Assembly (NCBI GenBank): GCA_030142905.1
Contig: JASJOG010000606.1
Span: forward strand, 27,744 to 91,743
Source: Heliopora coerulea
Taxonomy: Eukaryota; Cnidaria; Anthozoa; Scleralcyonacea; Helioporidae
Direction: 5' to 3'
Length of the DNA stretch: 64,000 nt
A program made the translations under genes and the position numbers. Every line of letters starts with the position of its first letter. Position 1 is the stretch's first letter. Below the pieces are notes generated by a model that had not been told where the DNA came from, did no database searches, and saw only the letters and a program-made list of their open reading frames with translations. Below, piece by piece: positions 35,459-47,119 of the stretch.

Positions 35459-38400
35459 ATGGCGGACAAGAAGTTCGCGAAACAAACTGTACACGACGAG
35501 CTTCCTAAACCTGAAAAATCGGAAGCTCCGTCCGAGTATTTAGGTATATAAGTTAACCGATCACTAAAGGCTATGTGCGCTACATTCAAGTAACTGTCCA
35601 TTCAACTGCTCTTTACACCAATGCTATACATCACGAACGTTGCACTTAGTCACTTTCTTACTTACATACTCAACCTATCATTTACATTGGTTCCGTTTTA
35701 ATTTCAAGCTAGGACTGGAGTTACTGGACAAATGCAAGAAGTTATTTCTTTGATGTTGGAAAACAGACCTGATGATCCCATAGCATTTATCGCGGATTAG
35801 TAAGTAAAAGTCCTTGTCAAAGAAAAAAGGATTTGAATTCAGAGAATTGGTTCAGCGGAACAAACTGTCTAAATTTAATTATACTCGCTTTTCTTCTTAT
35901 TGAGGTAGAATACTATTAATTATCAACTGATAATTATTGTTTTATATTATTTGTTTATTTATTAGTTTAGTTAGTTAATTAACAACTTGTTTTGAAAGAA
36001 TATTAGACTGTGCTTAATATTAGTATACAGTTTCCCCCTGCATATAGGGTCCTTACTACATGTACTGGCACTGTATGTTAAAGACATCAATATGGAAACT
36101 AAAATAATTTGCAAGTATTTACAGTGTTTCAAAGAGGCAATCAGAATTGGGATATAAATGGAACATCATCATTAATTTTTTAATCTAGTACAACTGATAA
36201 TAATGATCAAACTAAATTACCTTTTATGTCTTATTACAGTCAGGCATGTTAATATGATGTAAAGAGACTTATATTTGTTTGTCTTTAACAGCTTTGCCAA
36301 TATCACTGAACATACAGCAAGTGTAACTCAGGCATACCAATGCCTGCGTCTAAGTCATCACAACAAAACTGCATTTAAAAATAACTTGTTCAAAGCATAT
36401 AGTTTATTAAATCGACAGAAATGTGGCCATAGATTCAGAGGTTTGACAGGAAAAACATACAATGAATTGATGACGATGTTATGCAGGTATAGTCTAATTA
36501 TTAAAGAGAAAAAGTTTAAAGTTTGGGTGTTCTGCCAGAAATAGGAAGACAAGAAACTAAGTAATGCATCTCATCTTTGCTCTAAATTTAGTTTTTTGTT
36601 GGGGGGGAGGAGGGAAAGAAAATATGGGGGAGGGTCTAGGGGACTGCTCACAATTTCATGTGACTAAGATTTTTCCTTTTCAATAAAAACAGCTGATAAC
36701 TAGAACTCATTTAGATAGTTGTTTCTTTGAAAAGTTGTTCATATAGTGGTCATTTATCTTTGTAGAGTATTTTAAGGCCTCTTTCAAGCCTGTCAAGTAT
36801 CTTTCAGTTTGGGTTCAGTACCTGGTCAGTCATCCAACTTCAGATTAACATTCTGGTGATTTCTTACTAAACTTTAATTTCAGTGACATAACATCAAATG
36901 AATCAGATAATTTATTGAAGCTGCTATGCATGAGGGAGCAAGAAGTTGTCAGGTTTACTGTCTTCAACTTTGGTGTAACGTGCTGCTCAGTTTTTAAAGG
37001 TTGGTAATCATGCCATAAATGCTTGTTTTATTCTGTTACAGTATTAAAAAAATAAACTACAAGTTGCACCATTCAAAGCTATACACATACTTAAAAATAG
37101 CAGGAGAAACTGTTGGACATGGCTAGATTATTGGCTCATTTAGTGGCTAATCATTATTCTTTACTACATAAAATGGAATAGTATGTTCCAACAAGTACAA
37201 TACTGTAGTTTTAGAATTCTGAAAGAGCTAAGCATACCTAACTTACTGACACACCATAACTATGATTAATAAAAAAAATGAATTTGCCTTTACTGTGAAT
37301 TAAGGACCACTTGGATAATGCTATTGGATCAAAACAAAAAGCTCTGTCTTATACCATAATTATTCTACTATTGAAGTGCATCGATTGACTTGGCACAGTA
37401 TGTGCAGTACCATTAATTTTACTCATGTGACCTCAATCTTCTTCTGGTTTATATATACCTATTTCAGGAGAAAATAAAAAGCATTTTTTCTATAATTGCT
37501 ATTGATCACTTTTTCAACATATGCATTCTTTTCTGTAGTGATTATGTAATAAAGCAAAGTTTGGTGAATTATGGTAACATTAATTTTTTAACATCATTCT
37601 ACTTGCACAGATTTTCTTGGACAAACTCAATCACTTTTTCAAGAGTTAGATTTATCAGGCAGAGGTTGGAAACTAGCCACTCTTTTTTTCTGGAAAACAT
37701 TTGAATCGTGCAGTACTCTGTGTTTAAGTTAGGTTAATATGCATCTTTTTTTTTTTTATTTCTAATAATGACAGGTCTTGCCAGTCATAGCCTTTGTTTA
37801 GCAGTGTTATCACAACTAACAAAAACAGTGTCACATTCAAGAAGCACCTCACTTAGGTAATCTATGAAGTTTTCCATACACCACAAATAATTAAGTCCTG
37901 TAGTGCTCAAATAAAAAATGCCCACTCAATAAAACAATATGATTATCCTATATCCAAGTAAATTTTAAGATGGGAAGCAAAAGTGTTTTAAGAGGCATCA
38001 GGTACAGTAACTCGCATTGCAGAATTACAAACATTTTAATTTTTGGGCAGTAGAAGTACAGACCTGCATATGTCAGAAAGTCAATCTCTGGTACTGAATT
38101 GCTGGATGAACAGAATTTTTCAAATTCATTGGTGATGTATGGTTTCAAAATGAAAGTCAACATCTCATGTGTTTTTTGATATTTTAGTCTTTTGGAAGCA
38201 GGTGTTTCTTTGAGTTCAAAAAATGTTGATATGGCAATGAAAAAAGTGAGTATGCATTCTTGGAAGAAACTTCAAAAATAAAAATATGCAATAAAATTAT
38301 AGAAGATTTATGGTGTCAACCTGGTCATTCAATACAATGCTATGCCTGGGGCATTTTGATATGCAAAACTGTTCAACACAAGTTGCAGTTTACAACAATA

Positions 38401-39121
38401 ATCTTTGGGTTTTGAAAACCTCAATTTAATATACATATTACATGTATTTTGCAGTATGTAAGAAGTTTCTCTGGTTAAGAAAGTTGAGTTCATACATTTT
38501 TATAAAAAATGTTAAATGTCCAGGTTAGTGTAGTCTTGAGAAAGACTGTTGGTTGAAGTGACTGACGTTTTGACATCCTTAGCGGCGGTCATCTTCAGAG
38601 TCAAGATGACCGCCGCTAAGGCTGTCAAAATGCCATTCACTTCAACCAACAGTCTTTCTCAAGACTACACTAACCTGGACAATCAACTTCCTCCAACATG
38701 TCACAATTCTCCCAGGTTCAAACCATTTACTTTAAAAATGTTAAAGGCTTGTTGTGCACAGTTCTTTTCTTTTCAACTGAAGAAACATTTTCAGTTACTG
38801 TAGTTGGAAATTAATGTCAATATGTGGTTGCATTGGTAACATTTTTACTTAGTACAGTGTCATTAAAATCACACTGTTTAGTTGTTTGTACAGGTGTTTC
38901 AAATGCAAAACAGCTTTGTAACCACTGAATTCACTTACATATATTGTAACTGAACTACCTAGCCAATACACGACAATTTAATTGTGCTGCATTGTTCTTA
39001 TCACAAGGCTCTAGCTGACAGCTTTTCACACAGTACAGGAAAAACAATGACTGTTGAGGAGTTTGTGCGTGAAGCCAGTAAAATCTTTTTTACCAAGGTA
39101 TGGGAAGCAATGGAATTTTGA
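35459..39121 (+). CDS. TPGS1: Tubulin polyglutamylase complex subunit 1, TPGS1
   Basis: Eight exons assemble in phase to 264 residues: 35459-35543, 35709-35799, 36292-36486, 36884-36999, 37611-37664, 37775-37856, 38188-38245, 39008-39121. TPGS1 is a non-catalytic subunit that helps bring the TTLL1 glutamylase to microtubules of cilia and neurons. Recognisable blocks, in the order found in vertebrate TPGS1: TGQMQEVISLMLENRPDDPIAF (residues about 31-52, an RIIa/DPY-30-like dimerisation segment), LRLSHHNKTAFKNNLFKAY, LTGKTYNELMTMLC, and C-terminal MTVEEFVREASKIFFTK. The ATG (ACAACATGGCGG) has a strong Kozak context. The last exon is taken to read through a possible donor (AAG|GTATGG) to TGA after VWEAMEF, because vertebrate TPGS1 also ends a few residues past this point; an additional exon is the alternative. 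Slightly shorter than the human protein (290 residues). Confidence 0.92.
38520..38735. mobile_element. Perfect-type palindrome of Penelope-like terminal repeat
   Basis: Arms 38520-38595 and 38603-38678 are 76 bp each, differ at only a few sites, and are separated by 7 bases. The sequence (CCAGGTTAGTGTAGTCTTGA and onward) is the same as 46600-46680. The right arm continues to about 38735 into sequence that also matches the copy at 46545-46600. It lies in intron 7 of TPGS1 and encodes nothing convincing. Confidence 0.8.
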
Positions 39122-40951
39122 AGTTTATGCAACACATACTAATACTTTATTATGCTGGGATTGTGTAGAGTTGGTATCACTTTTTTTTTGTGGCTTACTC
39201 ATACCTGTAAGGTCAGCAAATTGATTTTTTGTTTACCCCTATCTCAAGAAAGGTTTAACAGTCCAAATTTTTATCATAAGTTCTGGCCAGATTTATTGAC
39301 TACATAATTGTAACTCTTACATAATTCCAGTTGAACTAAGGATACAGATTTTCTTTTCAAGTGTTCTGATCCAATAAAACTTAACTCCAAATCCTAAGGT
39401 AGCCTATTTTACCATTACTTACTATGGAGCATAAAGTAATCAACTTACCCCAAAAAAAAATTAATAGTAACTGAATATCTTTTCCAACTTTAAGGTTCCA
39501 GCTGTGGACAAATGTTGAAGGCCAAAAGAAATTGTAACTTTTGTAAAAAGAAAAAATAAAAACAAAATGCAACAAACCAAACTCACAATTCGTTAGGATA
39601 GATAGAAATGGCAAATAAATTCATCCATTTAAAGTTCAATTACCACAGAAGAGGAACACTGTACACTGTATTGACTTTCTTGAAATGTAGTGGGATTGTG
39701 ATAAAATAGCCCAGAGTTGAAGGGTATACAGTAGCTAGGTAAACATGAAAATTGTTCTTGTTTTCCAAAACAGAATTGTTAATATGTAAATTAATTATTT
39801 TTAAGAATACAGAGTGTAATAATTAGTCAAAAGCATGGTAATTGCATGGATTCAGATGTACATAACTGTAGTTTAAATTTAATTTTACTGAAAAATAGTC
39901 TCCTAAGTCAACCAAGGCACAAAAACCATATGAAAGAATCATTGGAATGATTGAATGGTGTTGATATACTTGAAATGAACACATTTTACCATCTGTCCAG
40001 CTCAATGCTAAGAGCATCTCATTTGCAATTAGAAGACTATGAGTTTGTTCCTTTTGGGTTCATAAAACCTTTTGAAGTAAGAAGTCTTGGAGAACATGCA
40101 TTTCAAACAAGTGAACACCATGCTACTACAGTCACTTTGTTGAATCATAGATGCTACAGAAATATTGAGACTTGAAGATCTGGCAACACATCATACCATC
40201 ATTGCAAACCAGTACTTGTGTGTAATCTCCATCATACCACTTGAGACCATGTGACTAACAGTAATGGCTGGAGCATCACACTGGTAATGAGAAGGTTGTT
40301 AGTTTGATTGTGGCATAGGGTATAAACTTTTCTGAATCATAGAATAGCAGTAAAATCAAAACCTTTCAATGTTTGTACTTCAGCAGCTTAACTCATAGTA
40401 GTGCTAATAAAAAACCTCTAGAACAGGAACAAAAACTGACCCTGAAATCTTAAATTTCCTTTCTGGTTACATACGTTGATTAATTTCAATGTATGATTAA
40501 GTGGACAACTAGAATTGAATGACATTGCTTTTGAAACAAAATATCGGTGAAAGCAAAATAATGTCTGCTGTTACAGTATGTAGCAACAACTATTGTACAG
40601 CAGCATGGACATATGAATTTCTTGATATTATATTCCCAAACTCATTTAAATAATCACAAATGAGAATTCACAGATAAAAGATATTCAGTGACATCATGGC
40701 ATAGACACCCCCCCCCCCCAATGCATAACTATAATTATGGTAAGTTTGAAGCAACAGTACATGTATACTTATTTGGATGTAAAATAATCATGCTCGTGCT
40801 GAACAACATAATGATTAATTTAATGCAATACATATTGTAAGTTACACTACAATAGTACAAGCTTAATGGACTGCATAGCCCTCTTGAAACAAAAGGTTTC
40901 ACTGACATTACCTGACTGTTATATAAAATAATATAAATAATACTTTTATTA
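39122..40951. other. Spacer between convergent TPGS1 and CNPPD1
   Basis: Probable 3' UTR of TPGS1 followed by AT-rich spacer with SINE-like fragments (39998-40330) and a C-run near 40709-40720. No gene recognised. Confidence 0.5.
39998..40330 (+). repeat. Two tRNA-like SINE fragments
   Basis: AGCTCAATGCTAAGAGCATC (39999-40018) followed by GACTATGAGTTTGTTCC resembles a diverged A-box and B-box pair, and ATGGCTGGAGCATCACACTGG near 40263-40283 followed by TTAGTTTGATTGTGGC resembles a second. Both are diverged; functional tRNAs are not claimed. Confidence 0.35.
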
Positions 40952-43900
40952 CTAAGCTGCTGCTGCACTAGAAGTAATAAAACCTTTATGAATACCAGAA
41001 TATGAGTTCTCCCAAACAGGAAACTTAACTTCTCCATAAACCCAGCTGTAATTGAAAGAGACTAACTCAAACAAGTAAACTTGGTCAAAGCCAGTAGTGA
41101 AAACCTGATTGGTAGTGTGGTCTGACTTGTTAAATGTGATACCACTGGTGCACAGTTCACCAAAAAGGCATTTTGGCAAGACCTGCTCATATGCCATTAC
41201 TGCAGAAAGTTTCTCTGTTGGTTTGATGGAAATATCAATTTGAGAATGACCACATTTACTGCAGTTTTTCCCAAACAGAAAGTTATCTTGCATACAATTT
41301 TCTTTCAAACACCTGCCACTATTAACTTGTCTTGATATAAAAACATCCTGAAGTCTTGGCTGTCTCTGTCTCAGAGAAAGTGAAATAGCCATCACATGTT
41401 CTGTATGTCCTATGTGTCCAAGAAATGACATGGATGGAAGTAGTGCCAACTCCCTTCTAGGGTTGATCGTGTCACGTTGTTCATAAAGGTGGTTGACAAT
41501 AGCAGGAGAACTAAGCAGCAATGCAAGTGAAAGAGAATAAGCCAGTGTGCAACTTAGAATGACCTATAAGACAAACAAAAACATTCTTACAACAGTTACT
41601 GGGACATTCTTTTTATGCAAACAACTGCTTCATAATAGCTTTTTTAAAGCAAAGGACTGTTAGTTGCATCAATATTCAGAAATTTTTAAATAAATTTTAA
41701 ATACAGGTAATTTCACCTACCTTTCCCATGTTTTTCACATATTTTTTGAGTAACTCTTGAAACATGGTGTTTTCAAGTAGAGTTCCAATATCCATGTAGG
41801 AATACCACCCTCTTCCACTTCCCTGATCTAAGGCAACTCTTAAATCAACATATTGATAGCATTTATGTTTATAATGATTGTAAAGCAGTAATAATTATAC
41901 CACTATAAAACCAATCATTTATTATTTGTCTTACAGTACCTGGTTTCAACTTTATTAACAAATTCAAAGAATTCTTTGGAGCTAACAAAAATTTTCCATT
42001 CCTGCCAGTAAAAACAAAGTACCGGTACTGTAAAAATATTCAGGATCTCGAGACAATTAAGCAGTACAGTGGTTTGTTGACTGAAAGACAACAAACCAGA
42101 CTCTGGTTCACTTAGTTTGGTAATACCTGATGTAAAGTATAATAATGCTTAAATGTGAAAGTGAAATTAGATCTCTTGACAGGTGAGTAGCTGTGTTAAC
42201 AATCTGTCTTAGCTTTCATTTACGCTGATGCCAATTTTGAGCAATATTTTTTACTTACAATTGAAGTCAAAAATTCTCGTTCCAATCTGTTCAGGTCATT
42301 AATATGATAGTTTCCTACAAGCAAACCATAAGGGAAAAGTCAGTGTGCATCCATTACTTCATTCTTTGATTATCAGGTTTGCATTGACCATTATACCATT
42401 CTGCTGGGGATCAATAGCCAGCAAAAGTACTCACCATTTTAATTCTCAAGGTGATGCACTTCAAAATATAAATTAATACTCCAGCAATACAGGGATTATG
42501 TGTACAGGTACTGTATATCAGCACTCAAAGGTCAAACAAGCAGAAATAATTTAGACATTGCTCTACTTAGCAAAAGAGAACAAAGTTAAAGAGAACAAAA
42601 GAGTGATAGCTGTAACAGTACTGTGATATTTCTATTAAATGATGTATAGTTAACCAATTTCTAAGGGTTTATACACTTTTTGCAGTGATTACATATTAAT
42701 ATTCAACCTGCATGAGTATCTGTCTAACTGAACTGCAACAAATCTTCATGGAAAGCACATGATCAGCAATACATAAAATACAAACATAATCACCTGCTTT
42801 AGACCAGTCATAGTTATACACATCTTCATCTTCACCATCATCATACAGATATTTAGAAGCCACCAACTTAAAATCAAAACATGAACTGGTTACTTGTAAG
42901 GCTACACTGAAGAACACATCATCTTTATATTCTTAAGCTAACAAAGCCATATTATCTACAGCAACAATAAGTGAATGGGATGGGACAAGTAATGTAGGGG
43001 AAGTCCTTTTGTAGAATTTTAATTGGCAATAGCTACTGCACTGCTGCTTAACATTGTGACCACAGGTTGAAGCACAAGGTTAATTATTTACAGTACTTGT
43101 GACTCTAGTTTCCAAAACTGTGCACACATATCAGTGGCATAGTGGCAATAGCCCCCACCAAATTTTATTACCTCATTTGGGGCATTTTTCACATCAAGGC
43201 CACTGAACAGCCACACTAGTACAAAAGTACAGTTGACAATCATTAACTGGCCACTAGCAGTGCATAACAGCACAGTGTTTAATTTAAAGGCATAGCCATA
43301 TGCAAGCTTCCTCATAGGTAGGAACAGTGTGCTACTACTCTGAACTTGCCAGAGTAAAACCTTTATAGAGGGTCTGGGCAGTGGTTGTTTTGCATGCACA
43401 TTTATATACTAACAGCGGCATTCTTGAGGTTATACACTATCTAACTTAGATCTAAGTTTACCGTCAAACGCCACTTCATTTGTACCTCCTCCCATCTCAT
43501 TTACTGCATCTCATGCAGTAAATGTGGCATGCTCTACGTTGGAGGAACTGGAAGAGTTTTGAGAGACAGGTTTGGGGAGCATTGTCGTGCTGTTACTAAG
43601 AACGATGCTAATCAGCTTGTTGCCTGGCACTTTAACAGTGCTAATCACAGCCTTTTTGGATATGCAAATTTGAGCTTTAGTTCCCGTTTCCAGTAGCAAT
43701 GATAGCCACAAAAGTCAGGAAATGTGTCTCATTTCCAAACTTGGAACACTTCACCCCCATGGTATCAACGAGTGATTTTCTTACATTTAGCTCTCTATAT
43801 ACTTCATTTCATCATCTCACCTTTCTTTGCTATCCCACATTATTATTTTCTATCCACATGCTATTTTTCGCCCTTTTTGCTGTCTAGTTTCACATATAAT

Positions 43901-46281
43901 TTGTCGTGTGCTTTACCCTTTCATTGTTTTGTGTTTGTTTTGACCACATTCATTCTATTGGTTCATTTTTGTCACATGACACACCTTTTTAGTTTTTATA
44001 TAAAAGCCCATGTGTTTTTGTATTCCATGCTACTAATCTCCAGACAAAGGGCCTTCGCTCAAAATGTCGAGAAGCTTTTTTTCTATCTTTCAGATAGTGT
44101 ATAACCTCAAGAACGCCACTGTTTTATTGAAGCTATCTACACTGGACCCCCATGCATTGGAACATTTATATACTGTATGTTGTCCCATTATCCCCAGTGG
44201 ATCAGTCATGTTGTATCTCTGGTTCCAATACACCTTTCTAATAAGTAAAGTCTAAAGAATGTTGTTGAGTACATTATCTTTGAGAAGGCTGGTATGCTTT
44301 CGAGCTTGTCAAAATATTCAGACACTTAAAAGCATACAGTACTTCAACATACATGTACACTATAACTTCACATCTTCAAGCTTTAATTCATCATGTAACT
44401 GATGTTGGAGTTGGTATAAATAAGGTTACATCTGGTAGTCATTCTATAGGCAAAGTACAGTAGCTTACCATTGAGACAATAAAGAGGTCATGAGATGACA
44501 CTTTTTTGAGGTATGCTGGGTTACTCTGAGCAAGCCTTTCTGTATACAAGATACCCATCATCAGTGCACACGGTGAAATTCTGGCTCGTCTATAATAATT
44601 ATTAACATACAACAAATGAATTTTATACTGATAATTCTGGTGGAAAAAAATTTCCAATCAAACTGAATCTCAAAGTTAAATATGTTAAAATAGCAACTCA
44701 TCTAAATAGTAAAATAGTCTCTCAAAGTACACAATTTCTTAAAGTTTATAAAATATTAAAGCATGAAATTATGAACTGCAAAAATATCAAGTCACTTGTG
44801 TCCATTCGTTACCTGGTCATCCTTGCAGCATGGTATTTATCAAGAGATTTCTTTCCACTGGTCTTTGCGTTTATTAATTTTACAGCAACATCTAAAAATA
44901 ACAGTCATGACAAAAATTTTGATTTACTTTTCTGATCATAAATTGGCACTAGCATGTCAGAGCGTTCAGTTTGTGCCATCTCCCAAATTTTTGGCAGTAA
45001 TAATAGTCGCAAAAGACAGGAAAAGCATCTCATCTTTAAAATTGGAACTATTCACCCTCACAGACTCAACAAACGTTTTTCATTTACTTAATGTTTTTGC
45101 TTTGCATGGAAGGGCGTAACAATAGCTACTTAGCTCTTTTGTGTTTAGCTTTCACTCACCCATATTATATTTGACACACCCACTTGGTTTGCTGATCGGT
45201 GATATTTTAGGCAAGTGACGAGCCACCATCTCATTCACATTTGTTTTCATTTTTCTATTCCGATTGGCCATTTGTTGTCACATGACCATTTTCATATATA
45301 TATATATATATATATTCGGTGTTTTTCAATCCTCCCATGTTTTTTCTCTCTGACAAAGGGCCTTCGCTCGAAACGTTAGATAACTACTCTCACATTTCGG
45401 CAGTACTCAAACCTTTCTGATTATTTCACTTTGATTTTCACACTGCCTACACATCACTCCATTTTTATTTCAAAGAAGTAGTTTGGTACCAGTATAGATG
45501 GGTCAACAGCACTATAATTATTCCTCACTAAAAATATACAGTACACCATTCTTGCTATTGTTTATACCAAATTTTCCCTCAAAGTCATAACTTCAGCATG
45601 ACAAGAACATAATGATGGGAGAAAAGGACTGCTAAACTGTATTTATGGCAGAACATAATAGCTTTTATCCTGCTATAATGTGTGTGATCCACAAGTATTA
45701 CTGAAGCAGAGGATGTGGCTACTTGCAGAGGATACATGGAACAAGCTGAAACAAAATAATGTAGCGTTTATAACAGGTCAACCAAAATGATTTAAACATG
45801 TGGTTGAATAATATAACAGTACATCAATCAAATAAACCTTTATGACCACGTTTGATATAATATTCTGGCTAATGGCAGAGCATTTGATTCATATTAGGCG
45901 AGGCCTTCACCAGAGGCGTTTTCAGTCGGTCAGTCTACACGACCAAAACACATTGTTGAATGAACACAAAGATTACAGTATCTGCTTATCTTACTAACCT
46001 GTAGCAATTGGCGATGGCAAGCTTCCGTCCATGTATGTTCCATAGTAAAGGGTTTTCTTCAAACGTTCTTGAAAGTCTTTATGGTTCTTCATATAGAGCT
46101 GCAAAAGTTTATTATCCTCTTGAAAAGTATTACTAGGGTCACCTGACTCAATAATCTTCGCTCTTCATAATATAGTATTCGAAATATCACGGTTACAATG
46201 CCTGGTTTTCTCGGCTAAAATACTTACTTTCTCACCACTGTCTGCATTTTTGACATATCGAAAGCTTTTATTTGTAAACAT
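40952..46281 (-). CDS. CNPPD1: Cyclin Pas1/PHO80 domain-containing protein 1, CNPPD1
   Basis: Nine exons assemble in phase to 424 residues: 46228-46281, 45999-46098, 44813-44891, 44469-44589, 42794-42866, 42259-42314, 41940-42001, 41721-41838, 40952-41563. Landmarks match vertebrate CNPPD1 (about 410 residues) in order: RLKKTLYYGTY, DVAVKLIN, RISPCALMMGILYTERLAQ, VSSHDLFIVSM, VASKYLYDDGEDEDVYNYDW, LERE.FLTSI, GWYSYMDIGTLLE. These make up the PHO80-type cyclin box, roughly residues 55-220. The last exon opens with a hydrophobic segment VILSCTLAYSLSLALLLSSP (about 222-241), a likely membrane helix also seen in the family, then a Cys-containing tail. Function is poorly known. Start: the ATG at 46281 gives a length typical of the family; in-frame ATGs at 46302 and 46344 are alternatives. 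An AATAAA (minus, 40950-40945) begins one base past the stop codon. Confidence 0.93.
43411..44123 (+). mobile_element. Penelope-like retroelement fragment with GIY-YIG endonuclease
   Basis: Frame from about 43456 to 43697 translates to a C-terminal GIY-YIG endonuclease of the Penelope type: CISCSKCGMLYVGGTGR, LRDRFGEHCRAV, LVAWHFNSANHS, then a stop. A frameshifted continuation (SFPNLEHFTPMVST) matches the expected ISKLGTLHPHG tail. The reverse-transcriptase part is missing. Short inverted ends (AACAGCGGCATTCTTGAGG, 43411-43442, against 44092-44123) bound it. The 3' part is the same family as 6991-7404. Inserted in CNPPD1 intron 4, on the opposite strand; a dead copy. Confidence 0.85.
44930..45480 (+). 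mobile_element. Second Penelope-like element, 3' fragment
   Basis: The frame from about 45001 encodes NSRKRQEKHLIFKIGTIHPH followed by RLNKRFSFT and a stop, the characteristic C-terminal end of Penelope-type proteins. Then come a TA repeat (45295-45315) and the conserved CTGACAAAGG...GAAACGTTAG motif (45350-45377). It differs in sequence from the element at 43411, so it is a separate family. Lies in intron 2 of CNPPD1. Confidence 0.75.
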
Positions 46282-47119
46282 TTCGAAGTACTTCAATTTC
46301 ATTTCGTGTAAATGAAACAATATTATTTCAGCATAAATTCTCATCCAGTAGCTCTGAGAATAGCGCGCAAAGTATCAGGGGTAAAATTTAGGATCGGGAG
46401 ACTAGGGCTTAAACACGGAGCGACGCTATAAAATGGTAAGCTCCGGTGGTTGAACCAGAGTTGTTGGCGAGTACGTCTGACCTTGCTTGGGAAACGGATG
46501 TAGTCGTTGGCAAGCTGTTCGCTCTGTCGTCCAAATGATCGTAATAAAGTAAATGGTTTGAACCTGGGAGAATCGTAACATGTTTGAGGAAGTTGATCGT
46601 CCAGGTTAGTGTAGTCTTGAGAAAGACTGTTGGTTGAAGTGACTGACGTTTCGACAGCCTTAGCAGCGGTCATCTTCAGAGTCAAAAGGGTAAGCTCCTC
46701 CCACATTTCTGGCTTCGTATGGCGGTTGCATGTTTCTAAATGGCGGACACTTTGAAACGTGACTGAACTGGACAGCGTAGAGCTCCACAAGCGTGTCCTA
46801 GAGCCTAAAGCTTACGGAAATACTTTTAAAATGTGCTTTTAAAATACAGCTGAACAATATATAAAGCAATAAATGGCTGAACATGCCATATTTACTGATT
46901 TTTCTGGTTGTTATACGTCGTATTATAATTCGAAACGTCCTGCGCATCTTCATTCATTTATAGTCATCCTACCCGCGCAGTGTTTGGGCACGATTCACAT
47001 TTTATTACGTCCGCGATGTGTCATAGCCATCTGTATTCTTTTTGGCGCATACTTGAAGCTTGTAATATTATAAATATAAACAAAAACTGGCACCACTTTC
47101 AAATTCATTTGTGACAAAT
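46282..47119. other. Upstream of CNPPD1, contains a Penelope-like terminal repeat
   Basis: Putative CNPPD1 promoter next to 46282, then a repeat copy at 46435-46690, then spacer before the small ORF starting at 47120. No other gene recognised. Confidence 0.5.
46435..46690 (-). mobile_element. Penelope-like terminal repeat fragment
   Basis: Minus-strand copy of the repeat seen at 38603-38735, including CTGAAGATGACCGCTGCTAA followed by GGCTGTCGAAACGTCAGTC (46642-46679). It lies just upstream of the CNPPD1 start codon. No protein-coding part is left except a short frame at its far end. Confidence 0.7.
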
